64,000 bases of DNA from Thiomicrorhabdus sp. zzn3 (GTDB lineage Bacteria > Pseudomonadota > Gammaproteobacteria > Thiomicrospirales > Thiomicrospiraceae), in NCBI RefSeq assembly GCF_029767755.1, contig NZ_JARUQS010000001.1, positions 1,302,001-1,366,000 on the forward strand, written 5' to 3'. Position numbers and translations under genes: made by a program. The notes beneath the pieces were generated by a model. It searched no databases and was not told the DNA's origin. It saw only the letters and a program-made list of their open reading frames with translations. Position 1 is the stretch's first letter; every line of letters begins with the position of its first letter. Positions 47,537 through 56,597 of this stretch are shown one piece after another.

Positions 47537-48792
47537 AACTTGAACACCTCCTCGCGAGCCAATGGATTGGCAGGATCAACACCCTTGACCTTGTCCCAAA
47601 CGCCATATTTATCCATCGCGTTTTTAACATAGTCATAATTCACCAAATCTTCGGTCACGAAATCTGTATCCAAACCTTGAAGGAACGTTGTATCCCCCGT
47701 TACCAGAGTTTCTTTCAACTGATCAACGATAAACTTCGTGGCAGAAGGATATGGATATGGGTTAAAGTCGATACGACCTACATCCCAGTCTTCATGCTTA
47801 ATTGCATCTGGATGCTGGTACCCTGCCGGGTTGTAGTCAGTCATCGCCTTCAAAACAACCTTGGCCTTCATTGGAAGGTAACGCTTACCTTCACGAGACA
47901 ACATCTTAGCCACCTCTTCCTTATTCTCTTGAGAGTACATTGCACCACGCACAACCGCATTCATCACTTTCTGAGACCACTCTTGCTGCTTTTCAACATG
48001 CTCATCATGCATACATACAACACAACATGGATGGTTCTTCCAAATATCACCGGTGAAGCGCAGCATTTTTCCACCTGCCAGCACTTCACCCGCGGCATTG
48101 AAAGGCTCAGCAACAATGTAAGCATCGATTTTCTTCGCAGCCAGTGCAGGCGGCATATCCGGTGGAGGCATAATTTGAAGGTTAACCTGATTAGGTTTTA
48201 GTGGATCTTTCTGATCCTGAATCACAGGTTCAAGACCGGCATTTTTCAGCGCCATTTGCAGCACAATATTGTGCATCGAATACCAATAAGGAACCGCAAT
48301 CTGCTTACCGCCCAGTTGTTCAAACGACTCAACCCCGGTATGCTTTCCAACCACCAGACCAGAACCGTTTGTGTGAGCCCAGCCGGTAATTTTGACCGGG
48401 AACTTATTGTTGTATCGCATCCAGACCGGAATCGGCTTCAAAAAATGAACCAGGTTAAATTTATGCGCCGCAAACCCTTCAATCAGCGGAGACCATCCAC
48501 GAATCAAAGTCGGCTTGTCCACTTTAAGGCCTTCCTCTTCAAAGAAGCCCATTCCATGCGCAACCAATAACGCACTGGCATCGGTAATTGGCAGATAACC
48601 GATTTTAACCACCTCATCAAAAGGCTTATCTGACGCCATAACATTGCTTGGCAGACTCAATCCACCCATTGCAGCAGCTAACCCTCCTGCTGCTGCCATA
48701 CTATCCAAAATAAACTCTCTTCGTCCTTTCTCTGGGTTGAACTTATAGTCCAAATGAGACATTTCATTGTCGCAATTACAGTACTGACACAT
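47533..48792 (-). CDS. ABC substrate-binding protein, Tat-exported, NrtA/SsuA type
   Basis: A 419-residue periplasmic binding protein. A twin-arginine signal (GRREFILDSMAAAGGLAAA) begins near residue 23, preceded by an unusual Cys-rich start, CQYCNC. The mature part has VKIGYLPITDASALLVAHG, PPALAAKKIDAYIVAEPFNA and HPCCVVCMHDEH, as in the nitrate/sulfonate/bicarbonate-binding families. Tat export suggests folding or cofactor binding before export. It lies between the ATPase and the permease genes, with an ATGA overlap with the latter. Confidence 0.88.
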   Translation of the reverse strand: MCQYCNCDNEMSHLDYKFNPEKGRREFILDSMAAAGGLAAAMGGLSLPSNVMASDKPFDEVVKIGYLPITDASALLVAHGMGFFEEEGLKVDKPTLIRGWSPLIEGFAAHKFNLVHFLKPIPVWMRYNNKFPVKITGWAHTNGSGLVVGKHTGVESFEQLGGKQIAVPYWYSMHNIVLQMALKNAGLEPVIQDQKDPLKPNQVNLQIMPPPDMPPALAAKKIDAYIVAEPFNAAGEVLAGGKMLRFTGDIWKNHPCCVVCMHDEHVEKQQEWSQKVMNAVVRGAMYSQENKEEVAKMLSREGKRYLPMKAKVVLKAMTDYNPAGYQHPDAIKHEDWDVGRIDFNPYPYPSATKFIVDQLKETLVTGDTTFLQGLDTDFVTEDLVNYDYVKNAMDKYGVWDKVKGVDPANPLAREEVFKL

Positions 48793-48834
48793 AATTATTC
48801 TCCTGTCGGGTGGTATCGTAAAAGGTGTAAAAAA

Positions 48835-49623
48835 TTAAGAAGCTAATTGTTTCTCTAACTCCGCCTGCTTGGCTTGGTCAATTTTTTCAAACTCAGCAAA
48901 CAGATACTCTTTCAGTTCAATAAATTGAGGTTCGCTACGATCACGCGGATATGGCAATTCGACATCCATGGAACCGACAATACGGCCAGGGTTATGGTTC
49001 ATAATCACGACCTTATCCGCCATTGCGACAGCCTCTTCAATATCATGTGTTACCAGAACCATAGTGATGCCATAGTCATGGCAGATTTGCGCAACTTCAG
49101 TCTGCAAAGCAGAGCGAGTAAACGCATCCAAAGCAGAAAAAGGTTCATCTAAAAGAAGAACATCGGGTTCGGTCGCCAAGGAACGGGCCAACGCCACGCG
49201 CTGTTGCTGGCCACCAGATAACTGCTGGACATTCTTATCTTTATGCTCACTCAGTCCAACCATATCCAGCAACTCTTCTACCCGATCTTTTTTGCTCGCA
49301 TAAGTTCCAGCGAAGACCAAGCCTAATGCTGCGTTTTCACGAACGGTCATCCAAGGATATAGAGAAGGCTTCTGAAACATCATGTTCCACTTTGCACTGG
49401 GTTTGGTTACCGTATGTGCATTAATACGAACACTACCTTCAGAAGGAATAAGAAGGCCCGCGATCATTTGTAAAAGAGTGGACTTACCGCACCCACTTCT
49501 TCCAATCAATGCGGTTAATTGCCCTTTAGGGATAGTTAAGTTGATATCTTCCAGCGTTGGGGTCGCTTGCTTTTTATCGTAATAATGATAAAGGTCTGTA
49601 ATCCAAATGTTTGATGAGCCCAT
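48835..49623 (-). CDS. ABC importer ATPase (nitrate/sulfonate/cyanate type)
   Basis: About 262 residues from the ATG at 49623 (MGSSNIWITDLYHYYDKKQ), set by AGGAG just upstream; the frame extends to 49674 without support. Walker A GRSGCGKSTLLQ, Q-loop MMFQKPSLYPWM, signature LSGGQQQRVALARSL, Walker B VLLLDEPFSALD and switch His VTHDIEEAV are all present. First gene of the importer operon. A weak GG-N10-GC site on the minus strand (49735-49750) might be its sigma-54 promoter. Confidence 0.92.
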   Translation of the reverse strand: MGSSNIWITDLYHYYDKKQATPTLEDINLTIPKGQLTALIGRSGCGKSTLLQMIAGLLIPSEGSVRINAHTVTKPSAKWNMMFQKPSLYPWMTVRENAALGLVFAGTYASKKDRVEELLDMVGLSEHKDKNVQQLSGGQQQRVALARSLATEPDVLLLDEPFSALDAFTRSALQTEVAQICHDYGITMVLVTHDIEEAVAMADKVVIMNHNPGRIVGSMDVELPYPRDRSEPQFIELKEYLFAEFEKIDQAKQAELEKQLAS

Positions 49624-49794
49624 AGTCACTCCTAAATTGCTTTCGAGAGCAACATAACTCATTACAGGCCACAAATATTTTTTTAATAATTTTCAACAAG
49701 TTAACAGAAACCCCAATTAAAAAATAAACAAAACGCACCAAAATAACCAATTCCCACACTCAAATTGCATCAAATTGTATATATTTGACTATAT

Positions 49795-49919
49795 TTGTTT
49801 ACATTTACACACATGGCAAAGCCAACGCCTCTTCTGCCCCACAATCCAAAACCCAGCACCACTCCCGATACCACACCCAGGGAATTTGTTAACAAAAAAC
49901 AACACTTTGTACACATTTA
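49795..49919. promoter_or_regulatory. Candidate activator-site cluster between importer and porin
   Basis: Three TTGT-NN-ACA elements: TTGTTTACATTTA (49795-49807), the palindrome TTGTTAACAA (49886-49895) and TTGTACACATTTA (49907-49919). The palindrome is centred exactly 135 bp from the porin -12 GC, the same as in the 41.36-kb copy. The first element also contains a NifA-type TGT-N10-ACA (49796-49811). The region is the 436-bp AT-rich gap between divergent genes and otherwise shows nothing coding. Confidence 0.58.
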
Positions 49920-50011
49920 AAGACATTAAACGATCTCCCTCATACCAGATTAAAGCCTTCAAATATCATAAAAAACTTATATGCATTTGATTTATAAAGA
50001 TTTAATTCCAT

Positions 50012-50027
50012 TGGCACTTCCAAAGCT
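50012..50027 (+). promoter_or_regulatory. Sigma-54 promoter of the outer-membrane barrel gene
   Basis: TGGCACTTCCAAAGCT: perfect -24 TGGCAC and -12 GC, 10-bp spacing. Predicted start near 50038, 22 nt before the ATG with AGGAGA between. Confidence 0.82.
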
Positions 50028-50059
50028 AAATAGCAGATGCATTAACTAGGAGATCACCC

Positions 50060-51277
50060 ATGAAAAAAAGTGTTTTAACTCAAACTATCCACTCTCTATT
50101 AGGCGCTTCAACTTTAGGAGCAGGCCTGCTTTTGGCTCCCAATATGGCTTCAGCCGAAAGCTTTACAGAAGCGTTAACCGGCGGCAAACCTACCGTTGAC
50201 ATCCGAGTGCGATACGAAGGTGTCAGCCAAGAAACAAAGGATGATGCATCCGCCTTCACTGTTCGTTCTCGCATCGGTTACCTAACTGGAGATTACAAAG
50301 GATTTAATGGTTTTATAGAAATGTCCGATACCTCAGCACTAGGTGATCGAAAAGATTACTTTGCACCGGGACCATATGGCGGAGGAGACAGCACAAAAGC
50401 AACCGTTCTCGATCCAACCTTCACCAACCTGAACCAAGCATGGATTGGATACAAAAATGGATCAACCAGTCTTAAAGTTGGACGCCAGCGAATTATTATG
50501 GATACTCGCTTCTTAGGTAATGTAGGCTGGCGACAAAACGAGCAGATATACAGCGGCGCTAGCTTAAACACTAAAGCCATTCCAAGTACGGAGTTGAGTT
50601 ATGCATACATCAATAACGTCAACAACCCTGTTGGCGCGGATATTGAAATGGACAGCCATGCGGCTAAACTTGATTTTTCAGGCATTCCTTTTGGAAAACT
50701 CACCGCCTACGGTTACTTCCTGGACTATGAAACAGGTACAGACAGCCAAACTCTTGGTGCCCGCTTAGCAGGTAAAACCAAGCTTAAGGAGAATATGAAC
50801 CTGATCTATCATCTTGAGTATGCCTCACAAGACGACTATGCAGACAGCGACAACATTGGAGGTGATTACACGCGCGGTGAAATTGGCCTTGGATTAGGCA
50901 AAGTCACGGTACTGGCGGGTCAGGAAAAACTCGGAGGCGATGGCACAAGCTCTTTCCAAACCCCTTTGGGAACAGTACACCTGTATAACGGTTGGGCAGA
51001 CATGTTTATCGGGCCTGTGGGTGGAACACCTGTTAACGGCTTGGTAGATAATTACCTTAAAGTATCCGGCAAGGCCCTAGGCATGAAGTTGGCAGCGGCT
51101 TACCATGATTTCAGCTCTGACAAAGGAAGCATCAACTACGGTACAGAATACAATTTACTGGCAGCGAAGAAGTTTAACAAAACATACACCGCTGGCATCA
51201 AGTACGCCTCCTATACAGCAGATGAGTATGCGCAAGATACTGACAAACTGTGGATTTGGGGGGAAGCGAAATTCTAA
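50060..51277 (+). CDS. Outer-membrane beta-barrel (alginate-export/porin type)
   Basis: A 405-residue protein with a Sec signal peptide (MKKSVLTQ... cleaved after ASA near residue 32). The mature part alternates hydrophobic and polar residues in many short strands, starts with VDIRVRYEGVSQ, has the family-like SLKVGRQRIIMDTRFLGNVGWRQNEQ, and ends with a C-terminal aromatic (WIWGEAKF). This is the pattern of the alginate-export/DcaP-like single-channel barrel families. It should let the importer's substrate cross the outer membrane. Sigma-54 promoter upstream, hairpin terminator downstream. Confidence 0.88.
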   Translation: MKKSVLTQTIHSLLGASTLGAGLLLAPNMASAESFTEALTGGKPTVDIRVRYEGVSQETKDDASAFTVRSRIGYLTGDYKGFNGFIEMSDTSALGDRKDYFAPGPYGGGDSTKATVLDPTFTNLNQAWIGYKNGSTSLKVGRQRIIMDTRFLGNVGWRQNEQIYSGASLNTKAIPSTELSYAYINNVNNPVGADIEMDSHAAKLDFSGIPFGKLTAYGYFLDYETGTDSQTLGARLAGKTKLKENMNLIYHLEYASQDDYADSDNIGGDYTRGEIGLGLGKVTVLAGQEKLGGDGTSSFQTPLGTVHLYNGWADMFIGPVGGTPVNGLVDNYLKVSGKALGMKLAAAYHDFSSDKGSINYGTEYNLLAAKKFNKTYTAGIKYASYTADEYAQDTDKLWIWGEAKF

Positions 51278-51305
51278 AATAAGACGTTCATAAACCAGCA
51301 ATCTT

Positions 51306-51330
51306 GGCCCGTTTTAACGGGCCTTTTTTA
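51306..51330 (+). terminator. Terminator of the porin gene
   Basis: GGCCCGTTTTAACGGGCC hairpin followed by a T-run. Confidence 0.9.
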
Positions 51331-51474
51331 TTTTCATAAGTCGCTCGAGAAACAGCACTGACAACGCAAAAAATCCTGTTTTAAATATGGTTATCTCATG
51401 CAGAAAAGCACCTTTCTGAATGGCCGACACAAAGGGAATATGCTTCCAACAACAAACATTGCTTTATGAAGTGT

Positions 51475-52461
51475 TTATTTAAATGTAACCTGGTTTCGAT
51501 TAGCCCTCTTGGACTCATAAAGCGCTTGATCTGCTCTTAAAATCATATCCTCCATTTGATCACCCTCTTCATAAAGCGTCATCCCTATACTGATGGTAAG
51601 TTTCACTGAGACATCAAAAATGGAATCTTGAACAGTATCTCTTAAATGATTTCCTAGCGACATAATGGCCTTTCTATCAGCCTTTGGAACAAGGATCATA
51701 AACTCATCACCACCCCACCGGCCAATAACATCCGTCTTTCGACACCCTTTTTTTAAGCGTTCTGAAACCCCTTTCAGCAATTTATCTCCAGCATAATGGC
51801 CAAACGCATCATTAATTTCTTTGAAATTATCAAGGTCTAATATAATTAGGCCAAACGGTGCATAATACCGATGAGCTAAATTTATATATTCCAGTAAAGT
51901 CGTATCTAACTTGTGTCTGTTGTACAAACCTGTCAGTTTATCTTGAATGGAAATGGACTCCATCTCCTCAAGCGCTCTTCTCAACTCTTCAGTTCGCTTA
52001 CGCACTTCCTGCTCAAGTTGCTCGTTGTGCTCTTTAAGAACGACCTCCGCTTTTTTAAGTGAGGTAATTTCTCTTGACACCCCTAAAATTCGGGTGATCC
52101 CCGTATTCTTATCAACAACAGGCAAAATAGTGGTGCTCCAAACTCTCAGCCCCATGTCATCAATTTCATGTTCTTCTTCATAGGTAATCGGGACATTCAT
52201 GGAGATACATCTATCGTAACGTTGTGCGATTTTTTTATAGACAGAATCGTCTAACATGTCTTTTAAAAGAACCCCATCAAGTTGGCCTGGATTTAACCCA
52301 AACGTCATCTCCATAGCACGATTGGACTTTTCGCTAATATAATCGCCATTAACATCCACCTTAACAATAAACATGTTGTCATGACTGGTACGCCAGAGGG
52401 TGCGGAACAATGAGAGTTCACCTTCGACAATAGGCTCATGATTAATTTCGTGCTTTATCAA
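51475..52461 (-). CDS. PAS-GGDEF diguanylate cyclase
   Basis: A 328-residue protein. PAS/PAC sensor at about 18-135 (NMFIVKVDVNGDYISEKSNRAM, GITRILGVSREITSLKKAE), a coiled-coil linker (HNEQLEQEVRKRTEELRRAL) and a GGDEF domain. The active site is intact (RWGGDEFMIL) and the inhibitory RxxD site (RKTD) is exactly five residues upstream, so it should make cyclic-di-GMP from GTP with product feedback. No membrane segment, so cytosolic. The signal sensed by PAS is unknown. Confidence 0.93.
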   Translation of the reverse strand: MIKHEINHEPIVEGELSLFRTLWRTSHDNMFIVKVDVNGDYISEKSNRAMEMTFGLNPGQLDGVLLKDMLDDSVYKKIAQRYDRCISMNVPITYEEEHEIDDMGLRVWSTTILPVVDKNTGITRILGVSREITSLKKAEVVLKEHNEQLEQEVRKRTEELRRALEEMESISIQDKLTGLYNRHKLDTTLLEYINLAHRYYAPFGLIILDLDNFKEINDAFGHYAGDKLLKGVSERLKKGCRKTDVIGRWGGDEFMILVPKADRKAIMSLGNHLRDTVQDSIFDVSVKLTISIGMTLYEEGDQMEDMILRADQALYESKRANRNQVTFK

Positions 52462-52723
52462 AGTTCACTCCAAAAGTTACAAAACAAATGCGTTATATTT
52501 GTTAGAAAGAAACACACATAACAGAAATTCAGTATAGTTTATTTCGCATTGATTAAACTATGGCTGTTTTTGCAGCATAACCATGAATGAATTTACTGAC
52601 ACTCGAAAAGACAGGGAAATATAGAACTCGAAACGCTGGGCAAATTAAAATATAACCACAGACCTTAAGCACAAAGCTCAAAAAAACACAAAAACACCCG
52701 ACAAATGCCAAATTTTAGGCAAT

Positions 52724-52772
52724 AAAAAAGCCAGGCTTCAAAACACTGTAAGTGTATGAAATACCTGGCTTT
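52724..52772 (-). terminator. Displaced original terminator of tRNA-fMet
   Basis: On the minus strand AAAGCCAGG pairs with CCTGGCTTT, followed by TTTTTTATT. It sits right after the orphan tRNA 3' end at 52775-52823. Presumably it terminated tRNA-fMet before the element inserted. Confidence 0.7.
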
Positions 52773-52774
52773 CG

Positions 52775-52823
<49 letters not shown>

Positions 52824-53038
52824 TAAACACAACATCCCATCCTACCTCATTGATTTTAAAATATAAAAACGCAATCACGCCTATCCTAACTACGCCACGA
52901 TTGGCAACGATTTCATCGGACTGCCAACTACTTCTAGTCGCAAGCATGTCATAGATGATAGTTTCTTAATGTTTACATGATCCTAATATGAAAATGGCAA
53001 CCAAATCATTTAACTCAAAATCCCTAACCCATTTAAAA

Positions 53039-53737
53039 TTACAGGCCTGTTCTTGCAAGCGTACCTCTATGCATATAAGGCTCTAGGTAACAGAGTCTAT
53101 ATAAATTAACAGAGCGCCCATCATTAACTTTACTGGCTTCAGTATCAACCTGTATTAAACCTAAGTTAATTAAGAGTGATATTGCTGAACGAATTTCATT
53201 ACGATTAATACCTGTGTATTCAGTAATTCTTTCATAACTCATTCTGCAACAATTCTCACTATTACTTCTAAAAGCCGCAATTAGTAAATACATTTTCAAA
53301 GCATTCAGCTCATTTTTAACTCTCAAGTGAAAACGATGAAAAGCGTAAAGCCTACTGCCTGTTTCACTATATAGTTTTTTTACTGGTAATTTTGCCCACC
53401 CTTTTTCTGATGCATAGTCTAAAAGTTGATAACGATTTTTGCGCCCTACTAAAATTTTTTTTACACGCTTCATCTCAATAAGAATCTTAATACCACCAGA
53501 AACTTTTGCTCTACTCAAGCCAGAAATCTCACTCAATTCCGAGTATGAAAGAGAACAAATACCTTGAACTGACTCACCATTAATCAAATCAATTTTTGCA
53601 TGATGTACAAATACAATATAAATCATCAACGCTGCTATCTTATCTGCATTGTCTGAACCAGACCAACGTAAAGAAGATAATGAGTTTTCTCCATTATTTG
53701 TAATCCAATATGAAGGCATTTTTTCCCAATCTTTCAT
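53039..53737 (-). CDS. Tandem winged-helix protein, possible replication/regulatory factor
   Basis: A 232-residue protein with two winged-helix-like units: SYSELSEISGLSRAKVSGGIKILIEMKRV (near residues 67-96) and SYERITEYTGINRNEIRSAISLLINLGL (near 170-200). Each ends with a wing-like strand pair. Paired winged helices occur in plasmid initiators and in regulators; I cannot tell which. The ATG follows AGGGAG. It is transcribed leftward, away from the cargo genes, and may control the element's gene expression or copy number. Confidence 0.72.
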   Translation of the reverse strand: MKDWEKMPSYWITNNGENSLSSLRWSGSDNADKIAALMIYIVFVHHAKIDLINGESVQGICSLSYSELSEISGLSRAKVSGGIKILIEMKRVKKILVGRKNRYQLLDYASEKGWAKLPVKKLYSETGSRLYAFHRFHLRVKNELNALKMYLLIAAFRSNSENCCRMSYERITEYTGINRNEIRSAISLLINLGLIQVDTEASKVNDGRSVNLYRLCYLEPYMHRGTLARTGL

Positions 53738-53749
53738 CCTATTCTCCCT

Positions 53750-53890
53750 CTATTTGGTTATAGCAATTAGAACAACATAAAGAGAAAGCCCATACAAAAT
53801 CATTGCCAAAACAGAAATTACAAAAACTTTATCTTTAAAAAAAAGCCCAACTATTCGCTCAATAAAATCGATTTTCTTTTCCATATCCAT
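53750..53890 (-). CDS. Small single-span membrane protein upstream of the winged-helix gene
   Basis: A 46-codon frame (MDMEKKIDFIERIVGLFFKD start) with one hydrophobic segment (VFVISVLAMILYGLSLYVVL). It ends 12 bp before the winged-helix ATG, so it would share its transcript. A second in-frame ATG at 53884 has GGA upstream. No homology is claimed. The charge pattern and hydrophobic length are compatible with a real membrane peptide, but the small size leaves doubt. Confidence 0.42.
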   Translation of the reverse strand: MDMEKKIDFIERIVGLFFKDKVFVISVLAMILYGLSLYVVLIAITK

Positions 53891-54236
53891 GTCCAAAAAT
53901 TTAATACACATGACACAGGATAACTATGCACGTTTACTCTTTCTAGAGAGAGTATGAAAAAAACAAGGCCAAAAAATAGTTATTTATTATTATAAATCAA
54001 CATGTTAAATACAAATATTTCAGTACATTAAATAACCCATGATAGTTCATAAGACAAAAAAACATTTTAATTCAAACAATTAATTTAAAAATATAGAATT
54101 AATTGATAAAAACCTTAACAACTATACCCCGTATAAAATACACTCAATACTGTGTCAAAATTAAAAATACCATCTACCTTTTTAAAACTACGAAAGCACG
54201 AAATATTAACTAAAGAACTACCTAAGGGGTTATTTT
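53891..54236. other. AT-rich divergent control region of the element
   Basis: 346 bp between the leftward small ORF/winged-helix pair and the rightward nuclease gene. An imperfect inverted repeat (actctttctagagagagt, near 53936-53953) could be an operator. The nuclease gene has AAGGGG seven bases before a GTG start. No reliable -35/-10 pair stands out. Confidence 0.4.
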
Positions 54237-56558
54237 GTGAGTATAAAAAGCAAGTCCAGGCGAGATGCTAAAAAAAAGAAAGCAATAAAAAGACAAAACA
54301 GCCTCCAATCAAACAATAAAAACCCTACAAAGCAACATTCTTCCAGCTCAGAATTTGTAATGATGAGAAATCCATTATCAAACTTAACTGACGAACAAAG
54401 AAGGAAATTCATTTCAGAACTTGGGAATGGAAGTAAAGACAAGTTCATTGAAACCCTTAATTCTTTAGATGAAATTTTGAGAGCCTACGATCCAATAACC
54501 CTAATAACCATTCTCTCAGGTTATGGCCTAACAATTGGTGTAAGTAATGATGGCCCCCTGTCAAGGGAGCCTACAGGAAAGATAAGTCAGGCAGACGTGG
54601 AGTTAATGCAGGCTCTAGCATTACAAATTCCCGAAGAGGAAATTGGTCGCCTGCCAGTTACTCCAGACGTAGTTCAAACAGCTTCGGAAAAATTAATTGA
54701 ACTAAGCTCAGCGTTTAGGTTTAGCAGAATGAATGAAAACCTCATGGATTCTTCAGAAAGTGATATGGCTATCAACCTCGTCCAAGAGATGATTCGAGGC
54801 CATACCCAAGTAGTAAGAAACTGGGGATTTAATTCACAAATAATTACTATATCAAAAGAAATATATAGCTTTTTTGATGAACAAATTTTAAGTAATCTAG
54901 GATTTTCTGCTTCACATGCGATTGATGTTTTCAAAGCACTAATAGATTTAGTGGAGAACAGACTCTCTCAAAGACTACAAACATTATCTGAGCTTAAGTC
55001 TGTAAAAAAACCTTATGACATGCTGATTAAATATCACGAACTAATAGGGCAAGGAAAAGAAGAAGCAGACCATTTTGCTGAAAACTATGATTTGCGTAAG
55101 GTTTCCCATGACAATCTTTTCTTAATGTTATTGTCACATTATGACTTAAGAATGCCCGAAAATTTTCTTGTTGATGTAGATGAAATATCAGATCAGTTGA
55201 ATCTTGACAAAGACATCATAAACAATGTCTTGAATCACTTTTCCTACGCATCGGGCGACCTCAATGGCGAGAATAGAGAATTTTTCTTTTTAGATAATCC
55301 TGTATGGACCAAACCAATAATTTCTTCAGACCGTGGATATTATTGTTCACTACCACAATTATTTTTTAGTTTTATCCTACAGTCGATGGATGAGATTACT
55401 GAGGGCTTTGATAAAGATGCCCTACACAAGCGAAGAGCAGATTATTTGGAAGCAAAAATCGAAAACATAGTTAAAGAAAGGTTTCCCGAATCCCAAGTGG
55501 TGACTGGTATTGAATGGAATTTTAATGGTGTTCAATATGAAACTGATCTTATCGTGTTTATCGATTCATTTGCAGTAATTATTGAAGCAAAATCACATAA
55601 GATTTCAAAACCAGCGCTAAGGGGAGCTCCAGACAGAATAAAGAGGCATTTTACTGAAATCTTGATTGATCCTGGAATTCAGTCACATCGATTAGAGCAA
55701 AAACTTAATGAACTAAAGTCCCAGGACTCTCCTAAAGATTCTTTATTGACAAAGCTTCCAGTAAATATAAATCAGATAAACAAAGTAATACGTGTATCAG
55801 TATCTTTAGAAGATTTCGCAATGCTCCAATCAAACTTGCGCTTGTTTGATAATACCGGCTGGATTCCGAATGATTTTGTGCCTTGTCCATCAATGAACCT
55901 TGCCGATTTTGAAACACTATTTGATTTTTTGGAACATCCCGTTCAAATTATCCATTACCTTCTGAAAAGAACTGAACTTGAAGGCAATTATAGACTTATT
56001 GGTGATGAACTTGATTTTATGGGGCTTTATAACTCTAACCTGTTGAATGTTGAAGGCATGGTAAGCGACAAACAAACAGAAATAATAATATCTGGAATGT
56101 CTGATCCATTAGATAAATACTATATTTCAAAAGATCAAGGCATATTAATTAATAAGCCACAACCGAATATATCTCCTTTATTCAAAGAGATTTTCTTCAA
56201 ACTTGAAGAGAGAGCTACACCTCGCTGGACAGAAATAGGATGTATTCTTAATCGCTTTCCTCCTGATGATCAGAGCGAACTAGTTCGACATATACAAGAT
56301 TTGTCTAAAGTAGTAGATAGAAGATGGCAGGTTGAAGAACATAAAAATATTATTGTGTATTGTCCACCAAACGCATCAGAATATGCTTTATCAATTGTTC
56401 TTTTCAAAGACGGGAATCAAGATAGGCGCTATGAATTCATCGAGCATGCATCTAAATTAGGTTTAGAACCTGAGCATGTAAAATACTGCCTAGTAATAGC
56501 AATTAACATCGATAGACGTGACATACCATATCACTATATCTCTCTTGTAGAAGGCTAA
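54237..56558 (+). CDS. Large protein with PD-(D/E)XK nuclease core, candidate defence effector
   Basis: 773 residues from a GTG start supported by AAGGGG. Not recognised as a named family. Basic N-terminal tail (1-30, KSKSRRDAKKKKAIKRQ), then a mostly helical region to about 390. A nuclease-like core lies at 400-490: helix with E405 (RADYLEAKIENIV), YETDLIVFID with D437, and VIIEAKSHKI with E450 and K452, followed by an alpha-helix with IQSHRLEQKL. This is the E...D...ExK pattern of PD-(D/E)XK/NERD-like nucleases. The C-terminal 280 residues show no motif I know. AT-rich codons unlike the core genes, in line with acquired DNA. It begins a rightward pair with the next gene, 39 bp away. Confidence 0.75.
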   Translation: MSIKSKSRRDAKKKKAIKRQNSLQSNNKNPTKQHSSSSEFVMMRNPLSNLTDEQRRKFISELGNGSKDKFIETLNSLDEILRAYDPITLITILSGYGLTIGVSNDGPLSREPTGKISQADVELMQALALQIPEEEIGRLPVTPDVVQTASEKLIELSSAFRFSRMNENLMDSSESDMAINLVQEMIRGHTQVVRNWGFNSQIITISKEIYSFFDEQILSNLGFSASHAIDVFKALIDLVENRLSQRLQTLSELKSVKKPYDMLIKYHELIGQGKEEADHFAENYDLRKVSHDNLFLMLLSHYDLRMPENFLVDVDEISDQLNLDKDIINNVLNHFSYASGDLNGENREFFFLDNPVWTKPIISSDRGYYCSLPQLFFSFILQSMDEITEGFDKDALHKRRADYLEAKIENIVKERFPESQVVTGIEWNFNGVQYETDLIVFIDSFAVIIEAKSHKISKPALRGAPDRIKRHFTEILIDPGIQSHRLEQKLNELKSQDSPKDSLLTKLPVNINQINKVIRVSVSLEDFAMLQSNLRLFDNTGWIPNDFVPCPSMNLADFETLFDFLEHPVQIIHYLLKRTELEGNYRLIGDELDFMGLYNSNLLNVEGMVSDKQTEIIISGMSDPLDKYYISKDQGILINKPQPNISPLFKEIFFKLEERATPRWTEIGCILNRFPPDDQSELVRHIQDLSKVVDRRWQVEEHKNIIVYCPPNASEYALSIVLFKDGNQDRRYEFIEHASKLGLEPEHVKYCLVIAINIDRRDIPYHYISLVEG

Positions 56559-56597
56559 TTTCGACTAGTGAATCAAATTTGATTATAAATATAAGGC

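Noticed and set aside
49735-49750. Sigma-54 promoter for the importer ATPase on the minus strand
   Set aside because: It has GG-N10-GC but TTGGTTA and GTGC match the consensus poorly; kept only as a weak possibility.
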